A stretch of DNA of 9,848 nucleotides from a bacterium (GTDB lineage: Bacteria; Bacteroidota; Ignavibacteria; Kapaibacteriales; UBA2268), in assembly GCA_024710535.1 (NCBI GenBank), contig JANJUO010000624.1:1-9848 (forward strand), read 5' to 3'. Positions 1-5,885 of the stretch are shown in pieces; positions within the stretch are counted from its first letter, which is position 1; the number at the start of each line of letters is the position of its first letter. The translations under genes and the position numbers were made by a program. Under the pieces are notes generated by a model. That model was not told the DNA's origin. It ran no database searches and was given only the letters and a program-made list of their open reading frames with translations.

Positions 1-1026
1 GGCAGATACATTTGCCGCAAAATAGTATTGCTTGTCAGAGTATGAATAATTCAATTGTAACTTTATATCAAGCGGGAGCATTTGAGTGATTTTGCCGCTA
101 ATTTTCGTAAAATCAAAAGCAAAAGGATCATCATACAAATCATCATCTGTAGCAAAGTCATAAGTCGATGAAAAGTCCTCTGTTTTGAAGTCAGAAATGA
201 TAAATCCTTGCTGGAAATTCAAAGAAATACCTGTAGATTCAAATAAATTTTGAGCAATATTCAATGCGTACTTAACTTGCGTTGTAGTTTTTGCTCCAAT
301 ATTTTTATAGTTAATCAAATAAGTTGTATCGCCGCTAACAACTGTATCTGTTGTTGCATTATTATAATTACCCGTACTTCCCATACCCATATTTCCTTTG
401 CCATTGCCTTTATTTTTCATTATAGAAAGTACATCTGTACTTATATACTCTTCATAATTTGATAAATATGTTTTATTATTCAAGGAAATTGAGCCGGAAA
501 GAGTGGTTTTGCTTTCGAATGATTTTCTGAAACTTAGACTATTAAGGTTTTCGAGGAAATTAAAATCAGATAATTGAGTATATCTTTTATATTTGTTCGA
601 ACTATTCAAAGTTAGAGCAGATGTTTCAGATAAATTATATCCAAAGCTCAAGTTCAGCATTGGTTGCAAATAATTAAAATAATTATATTCCTTGCTTCCC
701 ATTCTGAAATTTGCACCCAAATTCATATTCATAAACATATCTTCCGTAAATGAATTTGAATATCCTAATCCAATTTCAGGAGCAATGAAATTTCTTTCGG
801 TAAATTGAGCGAAATTTATATAGCTCATCGTTCCGAATAACTGAAAATTTTCATCAAAATCATGCCCGATTGAAATATCCGATTGAGTAATTAAAGTAGA
901 AAAAGATGTGTCTGCGGTATAGTTGTTGAAACCATAACCTACAGCCGAACCAAACCCACCCCAAGTCTGCGAATAAACATTAATCGCAAATAAACTTATC
1001 ATTATAATTAATACTTTCGATTTCAT
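1..1026 (-). CDS. Outer-membrane beta-barrel-type protein, 3' end beyond the window
   Basis: The minus-strand frame is open from an ATG at 1026 to the left edge of the window (342 codons, no stop), so the gene is partial at its C-terminus. Residues 1-19 form a signal peptide: MKSK, a hydrophobic stretch, then V-Y-S before Gln20. The mature part is made of short alternating stretches rich in Tyr, Phe, Asn, Ser and Gly, such as FGSAVGYGFNNY and LNLSFGYNLSETSALTLNSS, as in outer-membrane beta-barrels of Bacteroidota and relatives. A Lys/Gly/Met-rich segment at about residues 203-219 (KNKGNGKGNMGMG) probably forms a loop. An AGGA box lies about 8 bases before the ATG. I do not recognise the family and no substrate can be named. 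The start is only about 30 bases beyond a terminator hairpin that follows the upstream gene, so the two genes may be partly co-transcribed. That the protein is a secreted barrel is inference from composition; that it is a real gene is quite certain. Confidence 0.8.
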   Translation of the reverse strand, partial: MKSKVLIIMISLFAINVYSQTWGGFGSAVGYGFNNYTADTSFSTLITQSDISIGHDFDENFQLFGTMSYINFAQFTERNFIAPEIGLGYSNSFTEDMFMNMNLGANFRMGSKEYNYFNYLQPMLNLSFGYNLSETSALTLNSSNKYKRYTQLSDFNFLENLNSLSFRKSFESKTTLSGSISLNNKTYLSNYEEYISTDVLSIMKNKGNGKGNMGMGSTGNYNNATTDTVVSGDTTYLINYKNIGAKTTTQVKYALNIAQNLFESTGISLNFQQGFIISDFKTEDFSSTYDFATDDDLYDDPFAFDFTKISGKITQMLPLDIKLQLNYSYSDKQYYFAANVSA

Positions 1027-1046
1027 TTCTGTATCCTGATTTTGAT

Positions 1047-1097
1047 GAAAAGAAAAAGAGGTTGCTCGATTTTTTTGTTTTTGGGAGAGCAACCTCT
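1047..1097 (-). terminator. Rho-independent terminator or attenuator between two genes
   Basis: A perfect 11-bp inverted repeat has its arms at 1057-1067 (AGAGGTTGCTC) and 1087-1097. The loop is 19 bases, and on the minus strand the stem is followed by TTTTTCTTTT. The upstream arm starts 9 bases after the stop codon of the 1106-1477 gene. The next gene's ATG at 1026 follows the U-tract by only some 20 bases, so the hairpin may let part of the transcripts through rather than stop all of them. Confidence 0.85.
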
Positions 1098-1105
1098 GTA
1101 CTTAC

Positions 1106-1477
1106 TTATTTTTTGCCTTTGCCGCGATTCATTTTGTTTGCACTTCCTGTGCCGTCAAGTTTTGGTTGAGGATTGCCAACGTTATCGCATACGCCATCGC
1201 CATCTGCATCAACGAAGTTAGTTCTTTTGCCTTTACCAGTACCTGTAGTGTTGTTGTCGCAAACGCCATCGCCATCTGCATCAACAAAGTTTGGTTTAAC
1301 TGCGCCCTTGTTCATTTTTGGTGTGCCTGTGTAACTATCACAGATACCATCACCATTTGCATCAACCCAATTTGTTTTTGGAGCTGAAGATTTACCTTTT
1401 CCGCCTTGAGCGTAAATTTCTGTGCCGAAGAATACCAACATTCCGACAACTGCGATTAAAACTAATGACTTTTTCAT
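1106..1477 (-). CDS. Small secreted protein with three thrombospondin-type-3/EF-hand-like calcium-binding repeats
   Basis: This 123-residue protein has a classical signal peptide (MKKS, hydrophobic core, cleavage likely after the Ala of IYA, before Gln24). The mature chain carries three copies of an acidic motif: WVDANGDGICD at residues 37-47, FVDADGDGVCD at 64-74 and FVDADGDGVCD at 88-98. DxDGDGxxD is the calcium-loop pattern of thrombospondin type 3 and EF-hand-like repeats, and each copy has one Cys before its last Asp. Linkers and C-terminus are Lys/Gly-rich (GKGKS, GKGKR, NRGKGKK). The repeats are 27 and 24 residues apart. The start is supported by an AAGGTG box about 6 bases before the ATG. 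Calcium binding and an extracellular or periplasmic location are inferred from the motif and signal; I cannot name a function. A strong terminator follows, and a beta-barrel gene lies directly downstream. A -24/-12-like promoter lies upstream. Confidence 0.85.
   Translation of the reverse strand: MKKSLVLIAVVGMLVFFGTEIYAQGGKGKSSAPKTNWVDANGDGICDSYTGTPKMNKGAVKPNFVDADGDGVCDNNTTGTGKGKRTNFVDADGDGVCDNVGNPQPKLDGTGSANKMNRGKGKK
1184..1373 (-). repeat. Three diverged tandem repeats encoding D-x-D-G-D-G-x-C-D
   Basis: Three related DNA units, at roughly 1184-1219, 1256-1291 and 1338-1373, encode the acidic calcium-loop motifs of the 1106-1477 gene. The first two in window order are nearly identical in the core (both contain cgccatcgccatctgcatc on the plus strand), while the third has more third-position changes. 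This suggests a fairly recent duplication of one unit. Confidence 0.75.
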
Positions 1478-1554
1478 GATTCACCTTTTTTTAGATAATT
1501 TTTTAAAACATTTTTTTAAAGAACAATTTTTTTCGTGCCGCACATATTAGTTTA

Positions 1555-1570
1555 TACAAACCTCGTGCCA
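1555..1570 (-). promoter_or_regulatory. Candidate sigma-54 (-24/-12) promoter
   Basis: The minus strand reads TGGCACGAGGTTTGTA, against the sigma-54 consensus TGGCACGnnnnTTGCA. The -24 half is perfect and the spacing between the GG and the -12 pair is the required 10 bases, but the -12 pair is GT rather than GC. A start about 12 bases downstream would give a leader of roughly 65 bases before the ATG at 1477. No activator site was identified. Confidence 0.4.
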
Positions 1571-1807
1571 AACTTTAAAAGTCTTATCTATTGTGAGATT
1601 TGAGGGATTGCTGTTTTTTAGTACAATTATTCCAAATGAAATAATTACAATTTTGGAACTTTTAACTACAATTTTGTCGGAATTGAATAATATTTGTTAC
1701 ATAATCAACAATTCAATGATTACTACTTCTTTTAATTATTTTTATCGCTTTGTTATTCTAAAGCATTAACGATTCATTGTATCAAGGTACAGATATTTAA
1801 AGATGAG

Positions 1808-1846
1808 AATTCCTTGAAAAATCCCGATAGGGAATTTCAAGAAATT
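1808..1846. repeat. Imperfect hairpin
   Basis: CTTGAAA (1813-1819) pairs with TTTCAAG (1835-1841), and TCCC (1822-1825) with GGGA (1830-1833) around a GATA loop. Outer AATT arms (1808-1811, 1843-1846) add four pairs after one mismatch. There is no nearby gene end on the plus strand that it could terminate. It may be a dispersed intergenic palindrome. Confidence 0.5.
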
Positions 1847-1980
1847 TTATTATTTATTTAATTTCAAATATGCAAATTGACACAAATAGTAATTTTTTTT
1901 GATACTACCGAGTAGTTAATTATTTGATAATTTATGGTGTGATTACTGAAAATCACTAAAATCGATTACTATTTATTGAA

Positions 1981-2044
1981 CCGAAGGTGAGAAATCCATA
2001 TTTACCAATTGTTTGGTTAATTCTGGATTTCTCAAGACATTCGG
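1981..2044. repeat. Long three-tier hairpin between genes
   Basis: A perfect 10-bp stem GAGAAATCCA (1989-1998)/TGGATTTCTC (2024-2033) is flanked outside by CCGAA (1981-1985)/TTCGG (2040-2044). Inside it, ACCAA (2004-2008)/TTGGT (2013-2017) closes a 4-base loop. The tiers are separated by unpaired bases. It lies 80-140 bases downstream of the transporter stop codon and lacks a U-tract on the minus strand, so it is more likely an RNA-processing or stability structure, or a repeat element, than an intrinsic terminator. Confidence 0.55.
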
Positions 2045-2061
2045 AGGGACAAGTTTTTAGA

Positions 2062-2113
2062 AAATTGCTTTGTGCCAATATTCAATAGAAAATTACTTGT
2101 TTGAAAGCAATTT
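2062..2113 (-). repeat. 10-bp inverted repeat just after the AbgT-family gene
   Basis: AAATTGCTTT (2062-2071) and its exact reverse complement (2104-2113) enclose 32 bases. On the minus strand the structure begins 10 bases past the transporter stop codon and ends in ATTTTCT, only a weak U-tract. It could contribute to termination or protect the 3' end; the evidence for either is slight. Confidence 0.4.
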
Positions 2114-2123
2114 GGTATGATTA

Positions 2124-3653
2124 TCAGTTTTGCAAATATAAAGGTCCGTCAGGTCCGAGAGGTATCCCAACAAGCATCCATATTATCAATAAAACTGTCC
2201 ATACAATTGTTAGCATCACTGTGTATGGCAGCATCGTTGAAATGATTGTTCCAATTCCATATTTATCATCATATTTTTGAGCAAAAGCCACAATCAACGC
2301 AAAATAACTCATCATTGGAGTGATAAGATTTGTCACAGAATCACCTACTCTAAAAGCGGCTTGAGTAAGTGCAGGATGATAGCCCAAAAGTATGAACATT
2401 GGCACAAAAACAGGTGCCATAATTGCCCATTTTGCAGAGGCACTCCCCATAAACATATTTATAAATGCTGAAAGCAAAACAAATGCAACAATCAATGGAA
2501 CACCGGTCATACCGATATTTTTCAGAAATTCTGCGCCATTAATTGCAAGAATCAATCCCAAATTTGAGTACTTGAAAAAGTAAACGAATTGTGCCGCAAA
2601 GAATACCAAAACTATATAAGTTGATAATGTTCCCATTGATTTTATTATATGCTTCATAATATCTTTGTCATTTTTTACAGACTTAACTGCAATGCCATAA
2701 ACTATTCCCGGAATCAAAAAGAAAATCAAAATTCCTGTGATAATTCCATCGAAAAATGGCGAGTGAAGCACATCTCCTGTTTCAGGATTTCTGAAAATTC
2801 CATTTTCAGGAACAACTGTTAAAACTAATAATATGACTGTGATAAACAAACTTATTCCTGCCCATTTCAAACCTTTCTTCTCTTCCGAACTAAGCTCTCC
2901 AATTTCGATTTTATCAGCATTTCCTGTGTATTTTCCCAATCGTGGCTCAACAATTTTTTCGGTTACCCAAGTACCAACAATGACAACTACAATTGCAGAA
3001 ACAAACATAAAATAGAAATTCACTGCCGCATTTATTGTAATATCCGGCTGAATGATTTGTGCGGCTGATTGCGATAATCCAGCCAAAATTGGGTCAACAG
3101 ATCCAATCAGAAAATTTGCACCAAATCCACCGGAAACTCCGCTAAATGCCGCCGCCAATCCTGCCATTGGATGCCTTCCAAGAGAATGAAAAATCAATGC
3201 TCCCATTGGAATCAAAATCACATACCCTGCTTCGGATGCCAGATGAGAAATAATACCGGCAAGAACTAATGATGCAGTAATCATCTTTCGAGGTGCTTTC
3301 AAAACCAATGCTCTAATCATTGCAGTAAATAAGCCTGAACCTTCTGCAATTCCTATACCTACCATTACCGCAAGAACATATCCAAGCGGTGGGAAATTCA
3401 CGAAATTATATACTATATTTGTATAAATCCATCTAATGCCGTCTGCAGAAAGCAAACTTTTCACTTTAATTGTTGAATTATCTGCAGGATGAATAGCAGA
3501 CCAATCAAACATTACTCCAAAAAATGAAATTACTGCTACAAGAAAAGCAAGTAATGCAAACAAAGTTGCTGGATGCGGCAGTTTATTGCCTATTATTTCA
3601 ATATAATCCAAGGATTTGTTGAAAATTTTTGCTGATTTCTCTTTGATGCCCAT
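2124..3653 (-). CDS. AbgT-family transporter (p-aminobenzoyl-glutamate transporter / MtrF type)
   Basis: This is a polytopic inner-membrane protein of 509 residues, the usual length for the AbgT family, whose members import p-aminobenzoyl-glutamate or export sulfonamides/antimetabolites by cation coupling. Family signatures are visible: FPPLGYVLAVMVGIGIAEGSGL (about residues 87-108, in two overlapping parts), SGVSGGFGANFLIGSVDP (171-188), GSASAKWA (403-410) and FRVGDSVTNLITPM (434-447). Ser406, Trp409, Arg435, Asp438 and Pro446 match in spacing the transport residues reported for gonococcal MtrF, so the protein looks functional. The start is the ATG at 3653, because GGAG sits 5 bases before it; a TTG one codon earlier would be too close to that site. 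A Bacteroidota-type promoter lies just upstream. It is divergent from an orphan binding lipoprotein. The exact substrate is not predictable from sequence. Confidence 0.93.
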   Translation of the reverse strand: MGIKEKSAKIFNKSLDYIEIIGNKLPHPATLFALLAFLVAVISFFGVMFDWSAIHPADNSTIKVKSLLSADGIRWIYTNIVYNFVNFPPLGYVLAVMVGIGIAEGSGLFTAMIRALVLKAPRKMITASLVLAGIISHLASEAGYVILIPMGALIFHSLGRHPMAGLAAAFSGVSGGFGANFLIGSVDPILAGLSQSAAQIIQPDITINAAVNFYFMFVSAIVVVIVGTWVTEKIVEPRLGKYTGNADKIEIGELSSEEKKGLKWAGISLFITVILLVLTVVPENGIFRNPETGDVLHSPFFDGIITGILIFFLIPGIVYGIAVKSVKNDKDIMKHIIKSMGTLSTYIVLVFFAAQFVYFFKYSNLGLILAINGAEFLKNIGMTGVPLIVAFVLLSAFINMFMGSASAKWAIMAPVFVPMFILLGYHPALTQAAFRVGDSVTNLITPMMSYFALIVAFAQKYDDKYGIGTIISTMLPYTVMLTIVWTVLLIIWMLVGIPLGPDGPLYLQN

Positions 3654-3658
3654 CAATT

Positions 3659-3664
3659 CTCCAA
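3659..3664 (-). promoter_or_regulatory. Ribosome binding site that selects the ATG of the AbgT-family gene
   Basis: The minus strand reads TTTTGGAGAATTGATGGGC. GGAG lies 5 bases before the ATG at 3653 but only 2 bases before the in-frame TTG at 3656. The normal spacing favours the ATG. Confidence 0.7.
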
Positions 3665-3686
3665 AAATAGTTAATACATTGAATTA

Positions 3687-3717
3687 CAAAGATATTAATT
3701 TATTTTAAAATTTTCAA
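3687..3717 (-). promoter_or_regulatory. Bacteroidota-type promoter (-33 TTG / -7 TAnnTTTG) for the AbgT-family gene
   Basis: On the minus strand TTG (3717-3715) is followed after 20 bases by TATCTTTG (3694-3687), a perfect match to the TAnnTTTG element read by the housekeeping sigma factor of Bacteroidota. The implied start near 3681 gives a leader of about 30 bases to the ATG at 3653. The promoter lies in the divergent gap between the transporter and the lipoprotein. Confidence 0.75.
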
Positions 3718-3797
3718 CAAATTTATTTGAGCTTATTTTGAAATAATAAATAAATTGCATAATTTTGAGATTATGTTTTAGAATTCGAAATATTTGT

Positions 3798-5042
3798 ATG
3801 AGAATCTTAAATTATTTTAAATTATTAGCAGTAATTTTATTTGCTATCTTATTTTTTGGATGCGAAAAAAGCTTTAATAGCAACGCAGAAAGACCAACCA
3901 TAAAAATCGGTGTGCTTTTGCCACAAACAGGTTCGGCATCCTCTGCCGGACAGAGCATCAGAGCTGCCTTAGAATATTATGAATATGTTAGATTATCAGA
4001 AAAAGTGCTAAGACCTTTTTACTTGGATTTTGAGTATTTTGATACAGAAACAAATCCAGAAAAATGCTTAACCGGTATTAAATATTTCAATTCAAAGAAT
4101 ATTAAAATTGTTATTGGTCCGTATTCTACTGCCGAACTTGAAACGATTGCCGATTATGTTAAGCAAAATAATATGATTGTAATGAGTCCTTCAAGTGTTG
4201 CTGTTTCAATGGCTAAACCGGATGATAATATTTTTAGATTTGCACCAAACGATTCAATACAGGCACTTGCAGTTCAGAAATATTTGGAATATAAAAATAT
4301 CAAATATATGACCGGCATTTATAGAAATGATGTTTGGGGAGCTGATTTATCAAAACTTGTATCAAAGAATAAATTATTTGATGGAAATTTCAACAATAAT
4401 TTTTATGGATATAAAACAGATTTGACTGATTTGAACGCAAATGTTGATATGCTAAATGAAAATATCAAACTCTATAAAGATTGGCTGAAAGATATAAAAG
4501 AGTTGGCATTATATTTTGCAAGTTTTGGCGAGGGTTCCGATGTTATTGAAAAGATTGTTGAATCATCAATTGCTGGACATCAAGATTTGAAATTAATTGG
4601 AAGTTCGGCATTTGCATTCAATTCAACAATTCTTGGAAAAGAAAAAGCTGCAAATTATGCAATTACTCAAGAGATGGTTTGCCCTGTTTTTGCTTTACCA
4701 AGAGAAATTGACAAATTACCAATTTATACAGATTTAGCAAAATTAATAGGCAGAAATCCCGAAACTTATGCAATTGTTGCTTATGATATTGCATCACTTC
4801 TAAATTCAATAATGACTGATACTAATTACTTACAAAATAGAGATGTAAGCCAAGTATTATCAAAAATTATAGAATATTCCAAAATAGGTTGGCGTTATAG
4901 CGGTAATATGGAATTAAATTCCAATGGCGACCGAAAATACGGCAATTATAATTTCATGTCAATTCGCAAGAACGGCTCTATTTATGAATGGTATGTAAAT
5001 GTAACTTACGATTATGAATCAGGTAAAATTGTTAAATATTAA
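3798..5042 (+). CDS. Substrate-binding lipoprotein of the branched-chain amino acid (Peripla_BP_6) type
   Basis: A 414-residue lipoprotein. Residues 1-21 are a signal sequence ending in ILFFGC, so Cys22 is the lipidated residue. The mature part matches type I periplasmic binding proteins of the Leu/Ile/Val-binding group: IKIGVLLPQTGSASSAGQ (about 35-52) opening the N-lobe, then IVIGPYSTAE (104-113), a ligand-side SPSS (130-133), FRFAPNDS (147-153) and YAIVAYD (324-330) in the C-lobe. Known relatives bind amino acids, amides or related small solutes for an ABC importer or a sensor. No permease or ATPase gene lies nearby, so it is an orphan here. Start choice: the open frame extends 11 codons upstream to a TTG at 3765, but only the ATG at 3798 puts a short, normal lipoprotein signal in place; no clear Shine-Dalgarno site is seen. 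The residues after Cys (EKSFNSN) do not form the acidic surface-export signal of Bacteroidota lipoproteins. It is followed by a strong terminator. Confidence 0.88.
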   Translation: MRILNYFKLLAVILFAILFFGCEKSFNSNAERPTIKIGVLLPQTGSASSAGQSIRAALEYYEYVRLSEKVLRPFYLDFEYFDTETNPEKCLTGIKYFNSKNIKIVIGPYSTAELETIADYVKQNNMIVMSPSSVAVSMAKPDDNIFRFAPNDSIQALAVQKYLEYKNIKYMTGIYRNDVWGADLSKLVSKNKLFDGNFNNNFYGYKTDLTDLNANVDMLNENIKLYKDWLKDIKELALYFASFGEGSDVIEKIVESSIAGHQDLKLIGSSAFAFNSTILGKEKAANYAITQEMVCPVFALPREIDKLPIYTDLAKLIGRNPETYAIVAYDIASLLNSIMTDTNYLQNRDVSQVLSKIIEYSKIGWRYSGNMELNSNGDRKYGNYNFMSIRKNGSIYEWYVNVTYDYESGKIVKY

Positions 5043-5097
5043 TCTCACCTAAATGTTAGTTCAATTAAATTGAAATTATATTTATTGTATATATTTA

Positions 5098-5140
5098 AAA
5101 ATCAATAGGTAACAAATACTATACCTATTGATTTTCTTTT
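5098..5140 (+). terminator. Rho-independent terminator after the binding lipoprotein
   Basis: A perfect 14-bp inverted repeat, AAAATCAATAGGTA (5098-5111) and its complement (5122-5135), encloses a 10-base loop. It is followed by CTTTT on the plus strand, 56 bases after the stop codon at 5040-5042. The A/T ends of the stem could also serve transcription arriving on the minus strand. Confidence 0.8.
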
Positions 5141-5262
5141 AATATATTATTTGTAGCTACGGATAAACTACTATAAACTTCCGTACTTTGACTTGATTCA
5201 TTTAAATACATCAAAATTTCAATTCTAATAAAGTTTGATTAAAAGAATTATAATATTGATAG

Positions 5263-5270
5263 TAACTTTG
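5263..5270 (+). promoter_or_regulatory. TAnnTTTG box upstream of a candidate small RNA
   Basis: TAACTTTG matches the Bacteroidota -7 element exactly. A TTTG at 5234-5237 lies 25 bases upstream, longer than the usual 19-21, so the -33 part is weak. A start near 5276 would produce an RNA of about 127 bases ending at the T-tract at 5396-5402. Confidence 0.4.
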
Positions 5271-5275
5271 CTTTA

Positions 5276-5402
5276 GATTATCATTACAAAATATCAACTC
5301 CTTTTCTTCGTTTTAATAATTCTGTGCCGGCAGGTAGGGAACGTTATCAGACGTAAAGCTTGGGGGAATAATCATCAAGCATACTTACATCCGGCTTTTT
5401 TT
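5276..5402 (+). ncRNA. Candidate structured small RNA with an intrinsic terminator
   Basis: The 3' part folds by eye into a three-way junction. A closing stem GCCGG (5326-5330)/CCGGC (5391-5395) leads to an inner stem AGGTA (5332-5336)/TACTT (5382-5386, one G-U pair). Two hairpins follow: ACGT-TATCAG-ACGT (5341-5354) and GCTTG (5358-5362)/CAAGC (5376-5380) with a G-rich 13-base loop. The closing stem is directly followed by seven T (5396-5402), as in an intrinsic terminator. A TAACTTTG box lies about 60 bases upstream of the fold. No coding frame overlaps it. I do not recognise a known RNA family, and no gene follows within the distance expected of a riboswitch, so an independent small RNA is the better guess. 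It could also be only a terminator inside a repeat element. Confidence 0.35.
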
Positions 5403-5442
5403 ATTATAGTAAGTGAATCATAAGCAATTCCGGCACATAATT
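5318..5442. repeat. Roughly 125-bp unit bounded by 13-bp inverted repeats
   Basis: AATTCTGTGCCGG (5318-5330) and CCGGCACATAATT (5430-5442) are reverse complements at 12 of 13 positions, with a perfect 8-bp core TGTGCCGG/CCGGCACA. The unit contains the candidate structured RNA. Such a small unit with terminal inverted repeats and no gene resembles a MITE-like element. No convincing target-site duplication is seen. Confidence 0.45.
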
Positions 5443-5521
5443 GATAATCTTAAACAAAGAGTGCCTAAAAGTGCTTTTGTGGATGAGAAATGGAGATAAG
5501 AAAAACCAACTCTCTTTTCTT

Positions 5522-5590
5522 AGATGTCCGACACTTATCAATAGTTATGCACTTATATCAGCAATGTTCAATAGCAAGTGTCGGACATCT
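5522..5590. repeat. Perfect 15-bp inverted repeat with a 39-base spacer
   Basis: AGATGTCCGACACTT (5522-5536) and AAGTGTCGGACATCT (5576-5590) are exact reverse complements. Neither strand has a U-tract after the stem, so it is not an intrinsic terminator. It could be the ends of a collapsed insertion element, a recombinase or regulator site, or a structured transcript. The flanks (cttttctt and ggattagcac) show no obvious target duplication. Confidence 0.7.
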
Positions 5591-5607
5591 GGATTAGCAC
5601 ACAGTTG

Positions 5608-5709
5608 TTAGTTTCGTATCGAAACAAGCAAACATTGAACCATCACACTTTCTCCCTCCACAATTGCAATTTCTTCTTCGGTCAATTCATACAATTTATA
5701 AACCAGCAT
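5608..5709 (-). pseudogene. Remnant resembling the C-terminus of a TaqI-like DNA methyltransferase/restriction enzyme
   Basis: The minus-strand frame 5709-5608 encodes 33 residues beginning MLVYKLYELTEEEIAIVEGE and ending at a TAA. The pattern LVYxLYxLTEEEIxIVEG is the very characteristic end of TaqI-like/Eco57I-type methyltransferase-specificity proteins, including fused type II restriction enzymes and BREX PglX-like proteins. Nothing of the catalytic domain (NPPY motif) is seen upstream, and the frame is closed by a stop (TAA) just before the preserved part. The piece therefore looks like a short remnant of a restriction or defence gene joined to unrelated DNA. The identification rests on fewer than 20 residues. 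Confidence 0.5.
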
Positions 5710-5879
5710 ATAGATATTTTATTAAAATAAAATTCATGAAAGCGTGTATTGAACGAACTTTCGGTCATCACGAAAAACGAATCAATATCCGCAATCGGAA
5801 TCACAACTTTTCCCTTTGGAACCACCTCGTCAATCTCAGAATCAATCGAAAGCAAAACATCAATTGTCTGGAAAATCAC
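5682..5879 (-). other. Unrecognised short open frame, probably part of the decayed gene region
   Basis: A 65-codon minus-strand frame opens with ATG at 5879 and contains the protein-like stretch LSIDSEIDEVVPKGKVVIP. It then runs into the methyltransferase-like remnant in a different frame (a shift of one or two bases near 5690-5720). There is no good Shine-Dalgarno site, and the terminator hairpin at 5895-5915 lies just upstream. The hydrophobic/acidic pattern suggests once-coding sequence, but I recognise no family. Confidence 0.25.
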
Positions 5880-5885
5880 AATTGA

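Larger units (their letters stand above)
1478..2123. other. Gene-free AT-rich interval with several hairpins
   Basis: I see no convincing coding frame on either strand. The interval holds the presumed promoter and leader of the 1106-1477 gene at its left end. It also holds three imperfect or spaced inverted repeats (1808-1846, 1981-2044, 2062-2113) and a short 5-bp hairpin ACTAC/GTAGT at 1904-1916. None of the hairpins is followed by a clear U-tract on the minus strand, so the end of the transporter transcript is not obvious. Confidence 0.7.
5136..5600. other. Gene-free structured interval
   Basis: I find no protein-coding frame that looks real. The interval holds a promoter-like box and a candidate structured RNA (about 5263-5402), a near-perfect inverted repeat framing it (5318-5442), a short direct repeat AGTGCC/AGTGCT around 5460-5475, and a perfect 15-bp inverted repeat (5522-5590). 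The density of palindromes contrasts with the compact coding DNA on either side and fits remnants of mobile or repeat elements. Confidence 0.6.

Noticed and set aside
250..462. Plus-strand 70-codon frame rich in Cys and Ile
   Set aside because: It is the antisense shadow of the beta-barrel gene; its composition is that expected from reversed Asn/Tyr-rich codons.
1166..1387. Plus-strand repetitive 73-codon frame
   Set aside because: It is the antisense of the calcium-binding repeats; the repetition is inherited from the real gene.
1106..1477. CRISPR-like repeats
   Set aside because: The repeated units are in-frame codons of a secreted protein, are diverged, and have no uniform spacers.
3765..3797. 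Upstream TTG start adding 11 residues to the binding lipoprotein
   Set aside because: It would put a polar, Arg-rich extension before an otherwise normal lipoprotein signal sequence; the ATG at 3798 fits better.
5522..5590. Intrinsic terminator
   Set aside because: No U-tract follows the stem on either strand and the loop is 39 bases long.
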